The position numbers and the translations under genes were made by a program. The notes beneath the pieces were generated by a model that was not told where the DNA came from, searched no databases, and worked only from the letters and a program-made list of their open reading frames with translations. Positions 23,437 through 32,116 of a stretch of 32,116 bases of DNA are shown here, in pieces. The stretch's first letter is position 1. Each line of letters opens with the position of its first letter. Where the stretch lies: NCBI GenBank assembly GCA_016928315.1, contig JAFGKZ010000217.1, positions 1-32,116 of the forward strand, written 5' to 3'. The stretch comes from Calditrichaceae bacterium (lineage in GTDB: Bacteria > Calditrichota > Calditrichia > Calditrichales > Calditrichaceae).

Positions 23437-24747
23437 ATGAAAATTAATTTTATAATTTTATCGTTTGTGGTGGTTCATTTTGCCCTTTCACAGGAACTGG
23501 ATGTTGTGCATGTACCTATCGGGATCAATTCGGAACCGGCTAATGCTCCGGTTAAGCTTGAGCTCATTCACAGGAAGCAGATGTATAATACCAGACCGGA
23601 CTCAGCAGCCGATGTTTACGATGGCAGAGTGCATTCACCCAAATCAGCGATATTTAATGCATTATCCCATAAACTCTATATAAATGCTCTGGAAGGATAT
23701 GTAACATTAGTATATAATGACAGCACTTTTAAATTTATAAATAGAATCGATCACAAATTCCAAGCAGATGATTCCAGCTTATTCAATAATGAATCGACAG
23801 TGTTTGATTATAAATATGCCTACCGAAAAGACAGCTTTAACATATTTAGTGGAAAACCCGTAGAATCTTGTTTATCGCATAACGGCAAATATCTATGGGT
23901 AACTTACTATCGCAGAAGTTATGATGCCAATGCCATCAGCCCATCAGCTGTGGCGATTATTGATACCGAAACGGATAAAATTGTCCGGGTAATGCCATCA
24001 GGGCCATTGCCTAAAATGATTGCCGCTTCGCCGGATAACAAATACATTGCAGTTACACATTGGGGTGATAATACAATTGGTATTATTGATATTCAAAGCG
24101 ACACGGTTAGTCAGTTCCGCTATATTAAACAGTTTATTGTCGGTTATAAGCAGACATTCGATTTTGAACCAGGTGAAAAAATTGATCGCGATAATGATTG
24201 CGGCTATTGTTTAAGAGGTACCGTATTTACACCCGATAACAAATACCTGCTGGTATCCAGGATGGGTGGCGGTGGTATCGCCATATTCGATATGGTTAAT
24301 CTGAAGTATTTAGGCACGGTGTTCGGGATGAAATCCAATCTTAGGCATATTGTAATTAATAATGATGATATTTACATCAGTTCAAATTTAACCGGATTTG
24401 TACAAAAAGCGAAATTGCAGGATGTAATCGAAAATAAATTAAAAAATCCCGGCAAGGATACTCAGTTTACTGACTGGCAGAGCTGTTATACCGGTGGTGT
24501 CGGCGCACGGACTATCTGTGTGTCGTCGGACGGACGATATATTTTTGTCGCTGTCAACAATGACAGCAAAATTGCAGTGATCGATTCTCAGACGATGCGT
24601 TTAATTTCTAATATTTCTTGTGATTCTTATCCGGTTGGTATGGCATTGTCTCATAATGATAGAACGTTAGTGGTAACTTCTCAGGGTAAGCGGGGACAAG
24701 GAGGACACTCGGTAATGATGTTCAACATTGAATATGTGGATAAATAG
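23437..24747 (+). CDS. Exported YncE/YVTN-type beta-propeller protein
   Basis: This 436-aa protein has a signal peptide (MKINFIILSFVVVHFALSQE, cleavage probably near residue 18). The rest consists of beta-propeller blades of the YncE/YVTN/NHL kind. Repeated blade phrases are SPSAVAIIDTETDKIVRVMP, MIAASPDNKYIAVTHWGDNTIGIIDIQ, GTVFTPDNKYLLVSRMGGGGIAIFD, ICVSSDGRYIFVAVNNDSKIAVIDSQ and GMALSHNDRTLVVTSQG. Several cysteines are present, including DCGYC, which may form disulfides in the periplasm. There is no haem (CxxCH) motif. Such proteins bind partners or ligands; the exact role is unknown. It follows the terminator of the M23 gene and appears to be a single-gene unit. Confidence 0.85.
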   Translation: MKINFIILSFVVVHFALSQELDVVHVPIGINSEPANAPVKLELIHRKQMYNTRPDSAADVYDGRVHSPKSAIFNALSHKLYINALEGYVTLVYNDSTFKFINRIDHKFQADDSSLFNNESTVFDYKYAYRKDSFNIFSGKPVESCLSHNGKYLWVTYYRRSYDANAISPSAVAIIDTETDKIVRVMPSGPLPKMIAASPDNKYIAVTHWGDNTIGIIDIQSDTVSQFRYIKQFIVGYKQTFDFEPGEKIDRDNDCGYCLRGTVFTPDNKYLLVSRMGGGGIAIFDMVNLKYLGTVFGMKSNLRHIVINNDDIYISSNLTGFVQKAKLQDVIENKLKNPGKDTQFTDWQSCYTGGVGARTICVSSDGRYIFVAVNNDSKIAVIDSQTMRLISNISCDSYPVGMALSHNDRTLVVTSQGKRGQGGHSVMMFNIEYVDK

Positions 24748-24874
24748 TACTCAGACTAAAAAATAATCAATTTTCCGGCAAATATTATAAAAATAAAGCT
24801 TACAAATACTTGAAATAGTTATTTCCTGATATTATACTACTTTTTTATTTGAAAATGAAATACAGGAGATAGAT

Positions 24875-25161
24875 GTGTCCGTATCGAAGGAAGAAATTGA
24901 AAAAATTGCCCAGCTAGCCCGGCTTAATTTAAAGGATAATGAAATTAATCAAATAGAAGGACAAATAAATCAGATATTAGAGTATGTGAAAAAACTGGAT
25001 GAACTGGATACGGATCATGTCGAACCTTTATCACATACGCTCGATCTGAATAATGTTTTTCGCGAAGATATTGTCCGTGAATCTCTTCCTCGTGATAAAG
25101 CTCTGGAAAATGCTCCGCTTAAGTCGGATAAATTTTTTAGAGTGCCTAAGGTGATTAAAAA

Positions 25162-25165
<4 letters not shown>
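24875..25165 (+). CDS. gatC: Asp/Glu-tRNA amidotransferase subunit C
   Basis: This 96-aa GatC belongs to the GatCAB complex, which converts Glu-tRNAGln and Asp-tRNAAsn to the amidated forms. Family features are the N-terminal EEIEKIAQLARLNLKDNE helix, the QINQILEYVKKLDELDTDHVEPLSH stretch and the C-terminal LPRDKALENAP and FFRVPKVI. The start is GTG at 24875, preceded by AGGAGA. gatA and gatB are not adjacent; instead kdsB overlaps the gatC stop by 4 bases (GTGA). The tight coupling with kdsB and pyrG groups envelope and nucleotide genes. Confidence 0.95.
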
Positions 25166-27541
<2,376 letters not shown>

Positions 27542-27666
27542 TCTTGTCCCGGTCTATTAATCAAACCATAAATATTATCTTTTATAATATCTGGCTTCTT
27601 CTCTAAAATAATTTGTTTCAAGTATAAGATAATATTAACTTTAGCTTAAATATATGGATTGCAATA

Positions 27667-28602
27667 ATGAGCGCTACTTTTTGGGACTTGTTTGATAATC
27701 TGCTTAAACAGGCGGAAAGTGAATTTCTAAATTTTAATTATGATGGAGCCGTTGCCGCTTGGCAGAATTATTATAAAATTACAGCAAAAAAAGAATATAT
27801 AAATATTCTTCAGGAACTGGAAGAAACATGGTCTGCAGAGACATTCAAAGATATTCCAACACTTCAGCGGCTTTTCACATTATTACAATCATATAAAGAT
27901 AAATTCAACAAGAAAGAAATAAGTAACTATACTTTTCAGCTTTATAAAAAATTATTGATTAAAATTTATAAGCAGAATTTTCAGAGTACGGCTCAAAATG
28001 AAGTAACTACAGAGGCGGGAATATTTGAATACCTGGCGGGTAACAATCAGGCGGCAGCAAGTATTTTATCAGCTGTAATCGAATCGGATCAGGAATCAAT
28101 GATCGCCCGTATCTATCTGGGACACACCTTAATTGCCCTTAAAAACCAGCGTGATGCTATTGCAATTCTATCACAAAATCTTATTTTAAATGCCGATAGA
28201 CTTCACGCTGATGATCTGTATTTGTCTCAGTTTAAAATGTTATATGGCAAATTATATTCTTCTATAAGTAATGCAGAAGAAGCTGCCTGGTTGATGCCGT
28301 TCGAATCATGGTTTCGCAATTGGCTGATTTTCGATGAAGATAAAGTCTTTTATAACCTGATCAGAAAGAAAGAAACCAATGAACGCATTGTCCAGGTTAA
28401 GTATTATTCATATGAACGCTATCGGCATTTTGCACGCTGTTTATATATTGCCGAATATGCGCGGCATCATCTAAAAAAAGAAGCAGGCCTCGTGCTGGAA
28501 CAGGAAAAATACATGGCCAGGCTGGACAGCCATTTATTTAACCGGTATCGAAAAAAACGTAAAGAAATCAAACCGCCTATGCGAAAAGTGCGGTCAGTTT
28601 AA
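27667..28602 (+). CDS. Uncharacterised helical-repeat (TPR-like) protein
   Basis: This is a 311-aa cytoplasmic protein with no signal peptide and no enzyme motif. Residues 15-45 (LLKQAESEFLNFNYDGAVAAWQNYY) and 120-175 (AGIFEYLAGNNQAAASILSAVIES, ARIYLGHTLIALKNQRDAIAIL) look like TPR helix pairs. The C-terminal 100 residues are rich in aromatic and basic residues and end in a strongly basic tail (RYRKKRKEIKPPMRKVR), which could bind nucleic acid or membrane phospholipid (inference). I do not recognise the family as a whole. It lies between pyrG and a HAD phosphatase with clear gaps, so it may be its own unit. Confidence 0.7.
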   Translation: MSATFWDLFDNLLKQAESEFLNFNYDGAVAAWQNYYKITAKKEYINILQELEETWSAETFKDIPTLQRLFTLLQSYKDKFNKKEISNYTFQLYKKLLIKIYKQNFQSTAQNEVTTEAGIFEYLAGNNQAAASILSAVIESDQESMIARIYLGHTLIALKNQRDAIAILSQNLILNADRLHADDLYLSQFKMLYGKLYSSISNAEEAAWLMPFESWFRNWLIFDEDKVFYNLIRKKETNERIVQVKYYSYERYRHFARCLYIAEYARHHLKKEAGLVLEQEKYMARLDSHLFNRYRKKRKEIKPPMRKVRSV

Positions 28603-28678
28603 AGTATATTTTTTATAATTTAAAGTGCGGTTATCGTAATTATTTTCATTTTTTATATTTTAGCAGGGAGTTTAAAAT

Positions 28679-29317
28679 TTGATTAAAGGAATTCTTTTTG
28701 ATTTTGACGGCGTTGCAGTTAAGAGTATGGAGCAGCATTATGAAGCCTGGAGCAAGGCGTTAGCGGACAAAGGGTGTTCTATTGAAAAAGAAGATTTTTA
28801 TATGCTCGAAGGCCAGGGGGTGAAAGAGATTTCAAATGCCATTGGCCGAAAATTTCATCTAAATCAAAAAGACATGAATGAGCTTGTTGAAAAAAAAACA
28901 TTTTATTACAATCAAATTATGAAGCTGGAGTTTTATCCATATTTCTTTGAATTACTGGATGTTCTTAAAAATAAAAAGTTGAAACTGGGCGTTGTGACGG
29001 GTGGGGCAAAATCTCGGGTTGCAGACGTAGTCAAAAACCATTTTAGTGAATATTTTGAATGTTTAGTCACCGTAGATGATGTTCAGCACGGTAAGCCATA
29101 TCCTGATCCGTTTTTAAAGGGGGCAGAAATTTTGGGCTTGAAATCTGATGAATGTATTGTAATTGAAAATGCCCCAAAAGGCATTGAAGCGGCGGTAAAA
29201 GCCGGGATGACGGTGATTGCCGTTAAAACGACGCTTACAGAAAAATATCTGGATCAGGCGCACTTTATAGTTAATGATTTTCGGCAGGTTGAACAGACAA
29301 TTCTATCTTTGCTTTAA
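28679..29317 (+). CDS. HAD-superfamily hydrolase (beta-phosphoglucomutase/phosphatase-like)
   Basis: This 212-aa protein belongs to HAD subfamily I with a small alpha-helical cap (about residues 16-85). Motif I is FDFDGVAVKS (nucleophile Asp8, acid Asp10), motif II LGVVTGG (Thr near 104), motif III HGKPYPDPF (Lys) and motif IV VIENAPKGIEAAVKAGM. In motif IV the second acidic residue of the usual ED is Asn (EN), a variant seen in part of the family. The substrate cannot be predicted: phosphosugars are the usual guess. The start is TTG 28679, with GGGAG 7 to 10 bases upstream. It precedes the queuosine operon by 99 bases and may be unrelated to it. Confidence 0.88.
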   Translation: MIKGILFDFDGVAVKSMEQHYEAWSKALADKGCSIEKEDFYMLEGQGVKEISNAIGRKFHLNQKDMNELVEKKTFYYNQIMKLEFYPYFFELLDVLKNKKLKLGVVTGGAKSRVADVVKNHFSEYFECLVTVDDVQHGKPYPDPFLKGAEILGLKSDECIVIENAPKGIEAAVKAGMTVIAVKTTLTEKYLDQAHFIVNDFRQVEQTILSLL

Positions 29318-29416
29318 TCCGACTATAACTTGATTTTGATCTGAAGAGAAATATTCGCTAAATTCCCGCACTTTTAAATTGAAAAGTATTAAATAATAAA
29401 ATGGTGTTCTTCATTT

Positions 29417-29785
29417 ATGTATAAATTGTCCGCATTACAGAATTTTTCATCAGCGCATTATTTGAATGATTATAATGGTGATTGCGCGCGTTTACACGGC
29501 CATAACTGGAAGGTTTTGGTGGAAGTGTCGGCTGCTAAATTAGATGCCAGCGGGATGGCTGTAGATTTTAAGGATTTAAATGAGATAGCCTGGAAGGTAA
29601 TTGGAAAATTTGATCATCAGGTTATCAATGAAATTGAACCATTTAAAACAATCAATCCCACGGCTGAAAATCTTGCCCGTTATTTCTATGAAGAAATTAA
29701 GAATTACCTGCCTGATAACGTAAAAATGGGAAAAATCGGGCTGTGGGAAACGGAAAAGTATCTGGTCGAATACTGTGAATTATAA
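29417..29785 (+). CDS. queD: 6-Carboxy-5,6,7,8-tetrahydropterin synthase
   Basis: QueD converts 7,8-dihydroneopterin triphosphate to 6-carboxytetrahydropterin in the queuosine pathway. This 122-aa protein has the pterin-synthase zinc ligands His14 (FSSAHYL), His27 and His29 (LHGHNW), the catalytic Cys23 (GDCARLHGH), and a C-terminal GKIGLWETEKYLVEY. It is the first gene of queDEFC; its last 11 bases overlap the start of queE. The folE gene that would supply the substrate is not in the window. Confidence 0.94.
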   Translation: MYKLSALQNFSSAHYLNDYNGDCARLHGHNWKVLVEVSAAKLDASGMAVDFKDLNEIAWKVIGKFDHQVINEIEPFKTINPTAENLARYFYEEIKNYLPDNVKMGKIGLWETEKYLVEYCEL

Positions 29786-30446
29786 GCCGCTGGTTGAAAA
29801 GGAAAACGCTTTACGAATTAATGAAATTTTTTATAGCATTCAGGGTGAGTCCACCTATGCTGGAATGCCCTGCGTATTTGTGCGATTAACTTACTGTAAT
29901 TTACGATGCAGTTTTTGCGATACCGAATATGCCTTCTTTGAAGGCGATTATAAATCTTTTGATGATATTTTTTCTGAAATAAAAAAATATAACTGTTCTT
30001 TAATAGAAATTACCGGCGGTGAGCCGCTGCTGCAGAAAAATGTAATGCCATTTATGACTATGCTCTGCGATATGGGCTATGAAGTCTTAATTGAAACCGG
30101 CGGTCATATGGATATTTCCGGCATTGACGACAGGGTGAAGCGGATAATGGATATCAAATGTCCGGGCAGCGGTGAGTCGGATAAAAATTACTGGCAGAAT
30201 CTGAATTTGATCAAAGAGTCTGATCAGATAAAATTTGTAATCAGCAATCATGAGGATTATAAGTGGGCAAAGAACATTATAGAAAAGTATGATCTGAATA
30301 AAAAATGCCAGTTATTAATGTCTCCGAATTTTAACAAAACAAAGAATAAAACCTTAGCCGAATGGATTTTAGCTGATCAATTGGATGTGCGGTTTCAAAT
30401 ACAGATACACAAATATATCTGGCCGCCGGATCAGCGGGGCGTATAA
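29775..30446 (+). CDS. queE: 7-Carboxy-7-deazaguanine synthase (radical SAM)
   Basis: QueE is a radical SAM enzyme that contracts the pterin ring to give 7-carboxy-7-deazaguanine. The 223-aa protein carries the radical SAM cluster motif CNLRCSFC (Cys41, Cys45, Cys48), preceded by the family motif SIQGESTYAGMPCVFVR, and the SAM-binding GGEP at 81-84. The C-terminal half has the family's MDIKCPGSGE and VKFVI-type strands (KFVISNHEDY). The start is GTG 29775 inside the queD end. The 15-base gap to queF carries a GAGAGG ribosome-binding site. Confidence 0.95.
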   Translation: MNYKPLVEKENALRINEIFYSIQGESTYAGMPCVFVRLTYCNLRCSFCDTEYAFFEGDYKSFDDIFSEIKKYNCSLIEITGGEPLLQKNVMPFMTMLCDMGYEVLIETGGHMDISGIDDRVKRIMDIKCPGSGESDKNYWQNLNLIKESDQIKFVISNHEDYKWAKNIIEKYDLNKKCQLLMSPNFNKTKNKTLAEWILADQLDVRFQIQIHKYIWPPDQRGV

Positions 30447-30461
30447 AAGAGAGGTTATATC

Positions 30462-30821
30462 GTGGCAGAAATAGAAGTTTTTAAAAATCAATTTCCCGAA
30501 AGAGATTATTTTATTACACATGTGAACGAAGAGTTTACGTCGGTTTGTCCGAAAACAGGTTTACCTGATTTTGGTACTATTACCATTAACTACATTCCGG
30601 ATAAACTATGTCTGGAATTAAAAGCCCTGAAATATTATTTCCTGGAATTTCGCAATCAGGGTATTTTTTACGAAGCCGTTACCAATACCATTCTTGATGA
30701 CCTGGTTCAAGCCTGCCAGCCGCGCTATATGGAAGTCAGAGGTGATTTTACAACACGGGGTGGATTACATTCCACGGTGATTGCAGTTCATGATCCTGAT
30801 AAACGGGGTTCGTTTAAATGA
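30462..30821 (+). CDS. queF: NADPH-dependent preQ0 reductase (unimodular QueF)
   Basis: QueF reduces the nitrile of preQ0 to the amine preQ1 with NADPH. This is the short, single-domain form (119 aa), with the active-site Cys29 and Asp36 in VCPKTGLPDFG and the diagnostic QueF motif ELKALKYYFLEFRNQGIFYE. The C-terminal part RYMEVRGDFTTRGGLHSTV is normal for the short form. The start is GTG at 30462 with GAGAGG upstream. Its stop overlaps the queC start (ATGA). Presence of QueF indicates that the pathway runs to preQ1 and hence queuosine, not to archaeosine or 7-deazaguanine DNA marks alone. Confidence 0.95.
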   Translation: MAEIEVFKNQFPERDYFITHVNEEFTSVCPKTGLPDFGTITINYIPDKLCLELKALKYYFLEFRNQGIFYEAVTNTILDDLVQACQPRYMEVRGDFTTRGGLHSTVIAVHDPDKRGSFK

Positions 30822-31510
30822 GCAAATCCAAAGCGGTTGTTCTTGTCTCCGGCGGGATGGACAGTTGCGTCACAACAGCCATCGCTGCACAGGAATATGA
30901 ACTCGTATTTCTGCATCTCAACTACGGGCAGCGTACTGAAAAACGTGAGCTGCAGGCGTTTAATGACATCGCTGATCATTACGGTGTAACGCAGAAACTG
31001 GTGGTTGATGTTCAGTTTCTAAAAGAGATCGGCGGATCGAGTTTAACGGACAGGCGCATCGAAGTAAGTAAAGCGGATCTGGAAACAATAGAAATTCCAA
31101 CCAGTTATGTACCCTTCCGCAACGGTAATATTCTTTCCATTGCAGCCAGTTGGGCGGAAGTTATTGGCGCAACGAAAATATTTGTCGGGGCGGTGGAGGA
31201 GGATTCTTCCGGCTATCCCGATTGCCGGCATACTTTTTTTGCAGCCTTTCAGCAGGCCGTTAATCTCGGAACCAAACCGGATACCACCATCGAAATCATA
31301 ACCCCGCTGATCCATTTAACAAAGGCTGAAATTATAAAAGAGGGGCTGCGCTTAAAAGCCCCCCTGGAAAAAACCTGGTCCTGCTATCAAAGCGAAGACC
31401 TGGCCTGCGGCGTGTGCGATAGCTGCGCATTGCGGTTACAAGGATTTCAACTGGCCGGGCTGGAAGATCCAATTGAATATAAAGTGAGGCCAAGATATAC
31501 CCGGGTATAA
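30818..31510 (+). CDS. queC: 7-Cyano-7-deazaguanine (preQ0) synthase
   Basis: QueC turns 7-carboxy-7-deazaguanine into preQ0 with ATP and ammonia. This 230-aa member of the PP-loop ATPase family has SGGMDS at 11-16 and the four-cysteine zinc site Cys189, Cys197, Cys200, Cys203 (SCYQSEDLACGVCDSC). Other hallmarks are LNYGQRTEKRE, YVPFRNGN and GYPDCRHTFF. It closes the queDEFC operon. The downstream flank has no terminator of recognisable strength before the low-complexity region. Confidence 0.96.
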   Translation: MSKSKAVVLVSGGMDSCVTTAIAAQEYELVFLHLNYGQRTEKRELQAFNDIADHYGVTQKLVVDVQFLKEIGGSSLTDRRIEVSKADLETIEIPTSYVPFRNGNILSIAASWAEVIGATKIFVGAVEEDSSGYPDCRHTFFAAFQQAVNLGTKPDTTIEIITPLIHLTKAEIIKEGLRLKAPLEKTWSCYQSEDLACGVCDSCALRLQGFQLAGLEDPIEYKVRPRYTRV

Positions 31511-32116
31511 ATTCCAAATTTCAAATCACAAATACCAAACAAAACTCAAGCACTAATTTCCAAATGCCGGACAAACGGTAAATATCAAATCACTCATTTC
31601 ATAAAAATCCCAACTAACAAAAGCCAAATTCCAAAAATCAAACAACATATTCCAAACAACTTCAAAAATTAAAACCTTATTAAACAATAAAACCTATTGT
31701 CCTAAAACCTTGTTATACCAACTCATAAAGTAAAAAATGATTAATTCATTTATGCTGCTAAGATTATGCTTCTAAGAAGATTGTTTAAGAAAATAGAAAT
31801 TAACCTTCAATAATTTTAATAGAGAAACAATACGATAATACAGTTATTAAATTTATTTATTGGAATTTATAATTAGTTGGGAATTTGGATTTTAGCAAAT
31901 GGATATTGAAAGTTTTTTGTCACGTGCTATTTGAGTTTATTTTTGGTTCTTCCGATTGTAGGGTACATAAACAAAAGCAGATGAATTTTGCATTGAGTTT
32001 TAATTGTATTTTGAATAAAAGTTTATCAAAAAACATGTTTGATAATTTAACGTGAGTTCGATGTAAGAAATTCAATTAAATAAATTAGGAAAGTTAGTTG
32101 GAAATGGCTATATAAC
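31511..32116. other. Gene-free tail (606 bases): G-poor low-complexity block and its opposite-strand counterpart
   Basis: I see no gene, RNA gene or terminator that I can support here. Bases 31511-31680 are made of scattered imperfect copies of a CCAAAT/ATTCCAAA theme with only about 7 G in 170 bases (for example 31624-31632 CCAAATTCC and 31655-31659 CCAAA). Bases 31861-31893 carry the complementary theme (TTAGTTGGG 31873-31881, GGAATTTGG 31880-31888). The pieces recur in the same order on both sides, so they are not one simple hairpin. The rest is AT-rich sequence with a 14-bp tandem repeat at 31750-31777. Confidence 0.6.
31750..31777. repeat. 14-bp tandem direct repeat, two copies
   Basis: TTATGCTGCTAAGA (31750-31763) is followed immediately by TTATGCTTCTAAGA (31764-31777), with a single mismatch. 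It lies between the two halves of the low-complexity region. It resembles an iteron or a slippage product; two copies alone say little. Confidence 0.7.

Noticed and set aside
29318-29416. preQ1 riboswitch before queD
   Set aside because: I could not find the compact hairpin plus A-rich tail of preQ1-I, or the longer preQ1-II/III fold, by eye. Not claimed.
31511-31680. CRISPR array in the CCAAAT-rich block
   Set aside because: The repeated words are short and irregularly spaced with no constant repeat-spacer unit, and no cas gene is near.

Overview
This is a 32 kb stretch of a low-GC (roughly 40 %, judged by eye) Gram-negative-type bacterial chromosome. All 34 protein genes I support lie on the + strand. 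The best guess is the Bacteroidota/Chlorobiota/Calditrichota/Marinimicrobia (FCB) superphylum, possibly a Calditrichota-like lineage. The evidence is: a short primary-type sigma factor without region 1.1 that closely resembles the Bacteroidota one; carbamoyl-phosphate synthase subunits of the kind shared by Bacteroidota and the eukaryotic CAD/CPS1 proteins; a TolC-type outer-membrane protein and kdsB (so an outer membrane with LPS); and a group 3b [NiFe] hydrogenase. No rRNA, tRNA, CRISPR array or complete insertion sequence was seen.

Layout. 1-420: 3' end of a threonine synthase. 620-4910: carA-carB. 4911-5163: a spacer with two short inverted repeats (REP-like) and then a TetR promoter/operator. 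5164-11983: a seven-gene efflux operon (TetR, TolC, HlyD-type fusion protein, two ABC ATPases, two ABC-2 permeases), equivalent in content to E. coli cecR-ybhGFSR but with the two ATPases as separate genes and its own TolC. 12206-17046: a hydrogenase operon hydB-hydG-hydD-hydA, maturation protease and stand-alone receiver protein, preceded by a good -24/-12 (sigma-54) promoter candidate. 17204-18568: a membrane histidine kinase; 18593-19054: an ACT-domain-only protein. 19205-22217: phosphopentomutase, two tandem EutN/CcmL-type microcompartment vertex genes, a small coiled-coil protein and a primary-type sigma factor, closed by a strong terminator. 22409-24747: an M23 peptidase with its own terminator and an exported beta-propeller protein. 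24875-27541: gatC-kdsB-pyrG, where pyrG makes the CTP that KdsB uses. 27667-29317: an unknown helical-repeat protein and a HAD phosphatase. 29417-31510: queD-queE-queF-queC, the queuosine precursor pathway from 7,8-dihydroneopterin triphosphate to preQ1. 31511-32116: a gene-free tail with a G-poor, CCAAAT-rich low-complexity block, an opposite-strand counterpart and a 14-bp tandem repeat.

The most noteworthy items are the two orphan vertex genes in a nucleoside-catabolism/sigma-factor operon with no shell-hexamer gene in view, the sigma-54-type hydrogenase promoter together with a hydrogenase-linked receiver protein and kinase, the 13-bp-phased operator array overlapping the tetR ribosome-binding site and start codon, and the carA start, which seems to be either TTG with no Shine-Dalgarno spacing or a rare ATT.
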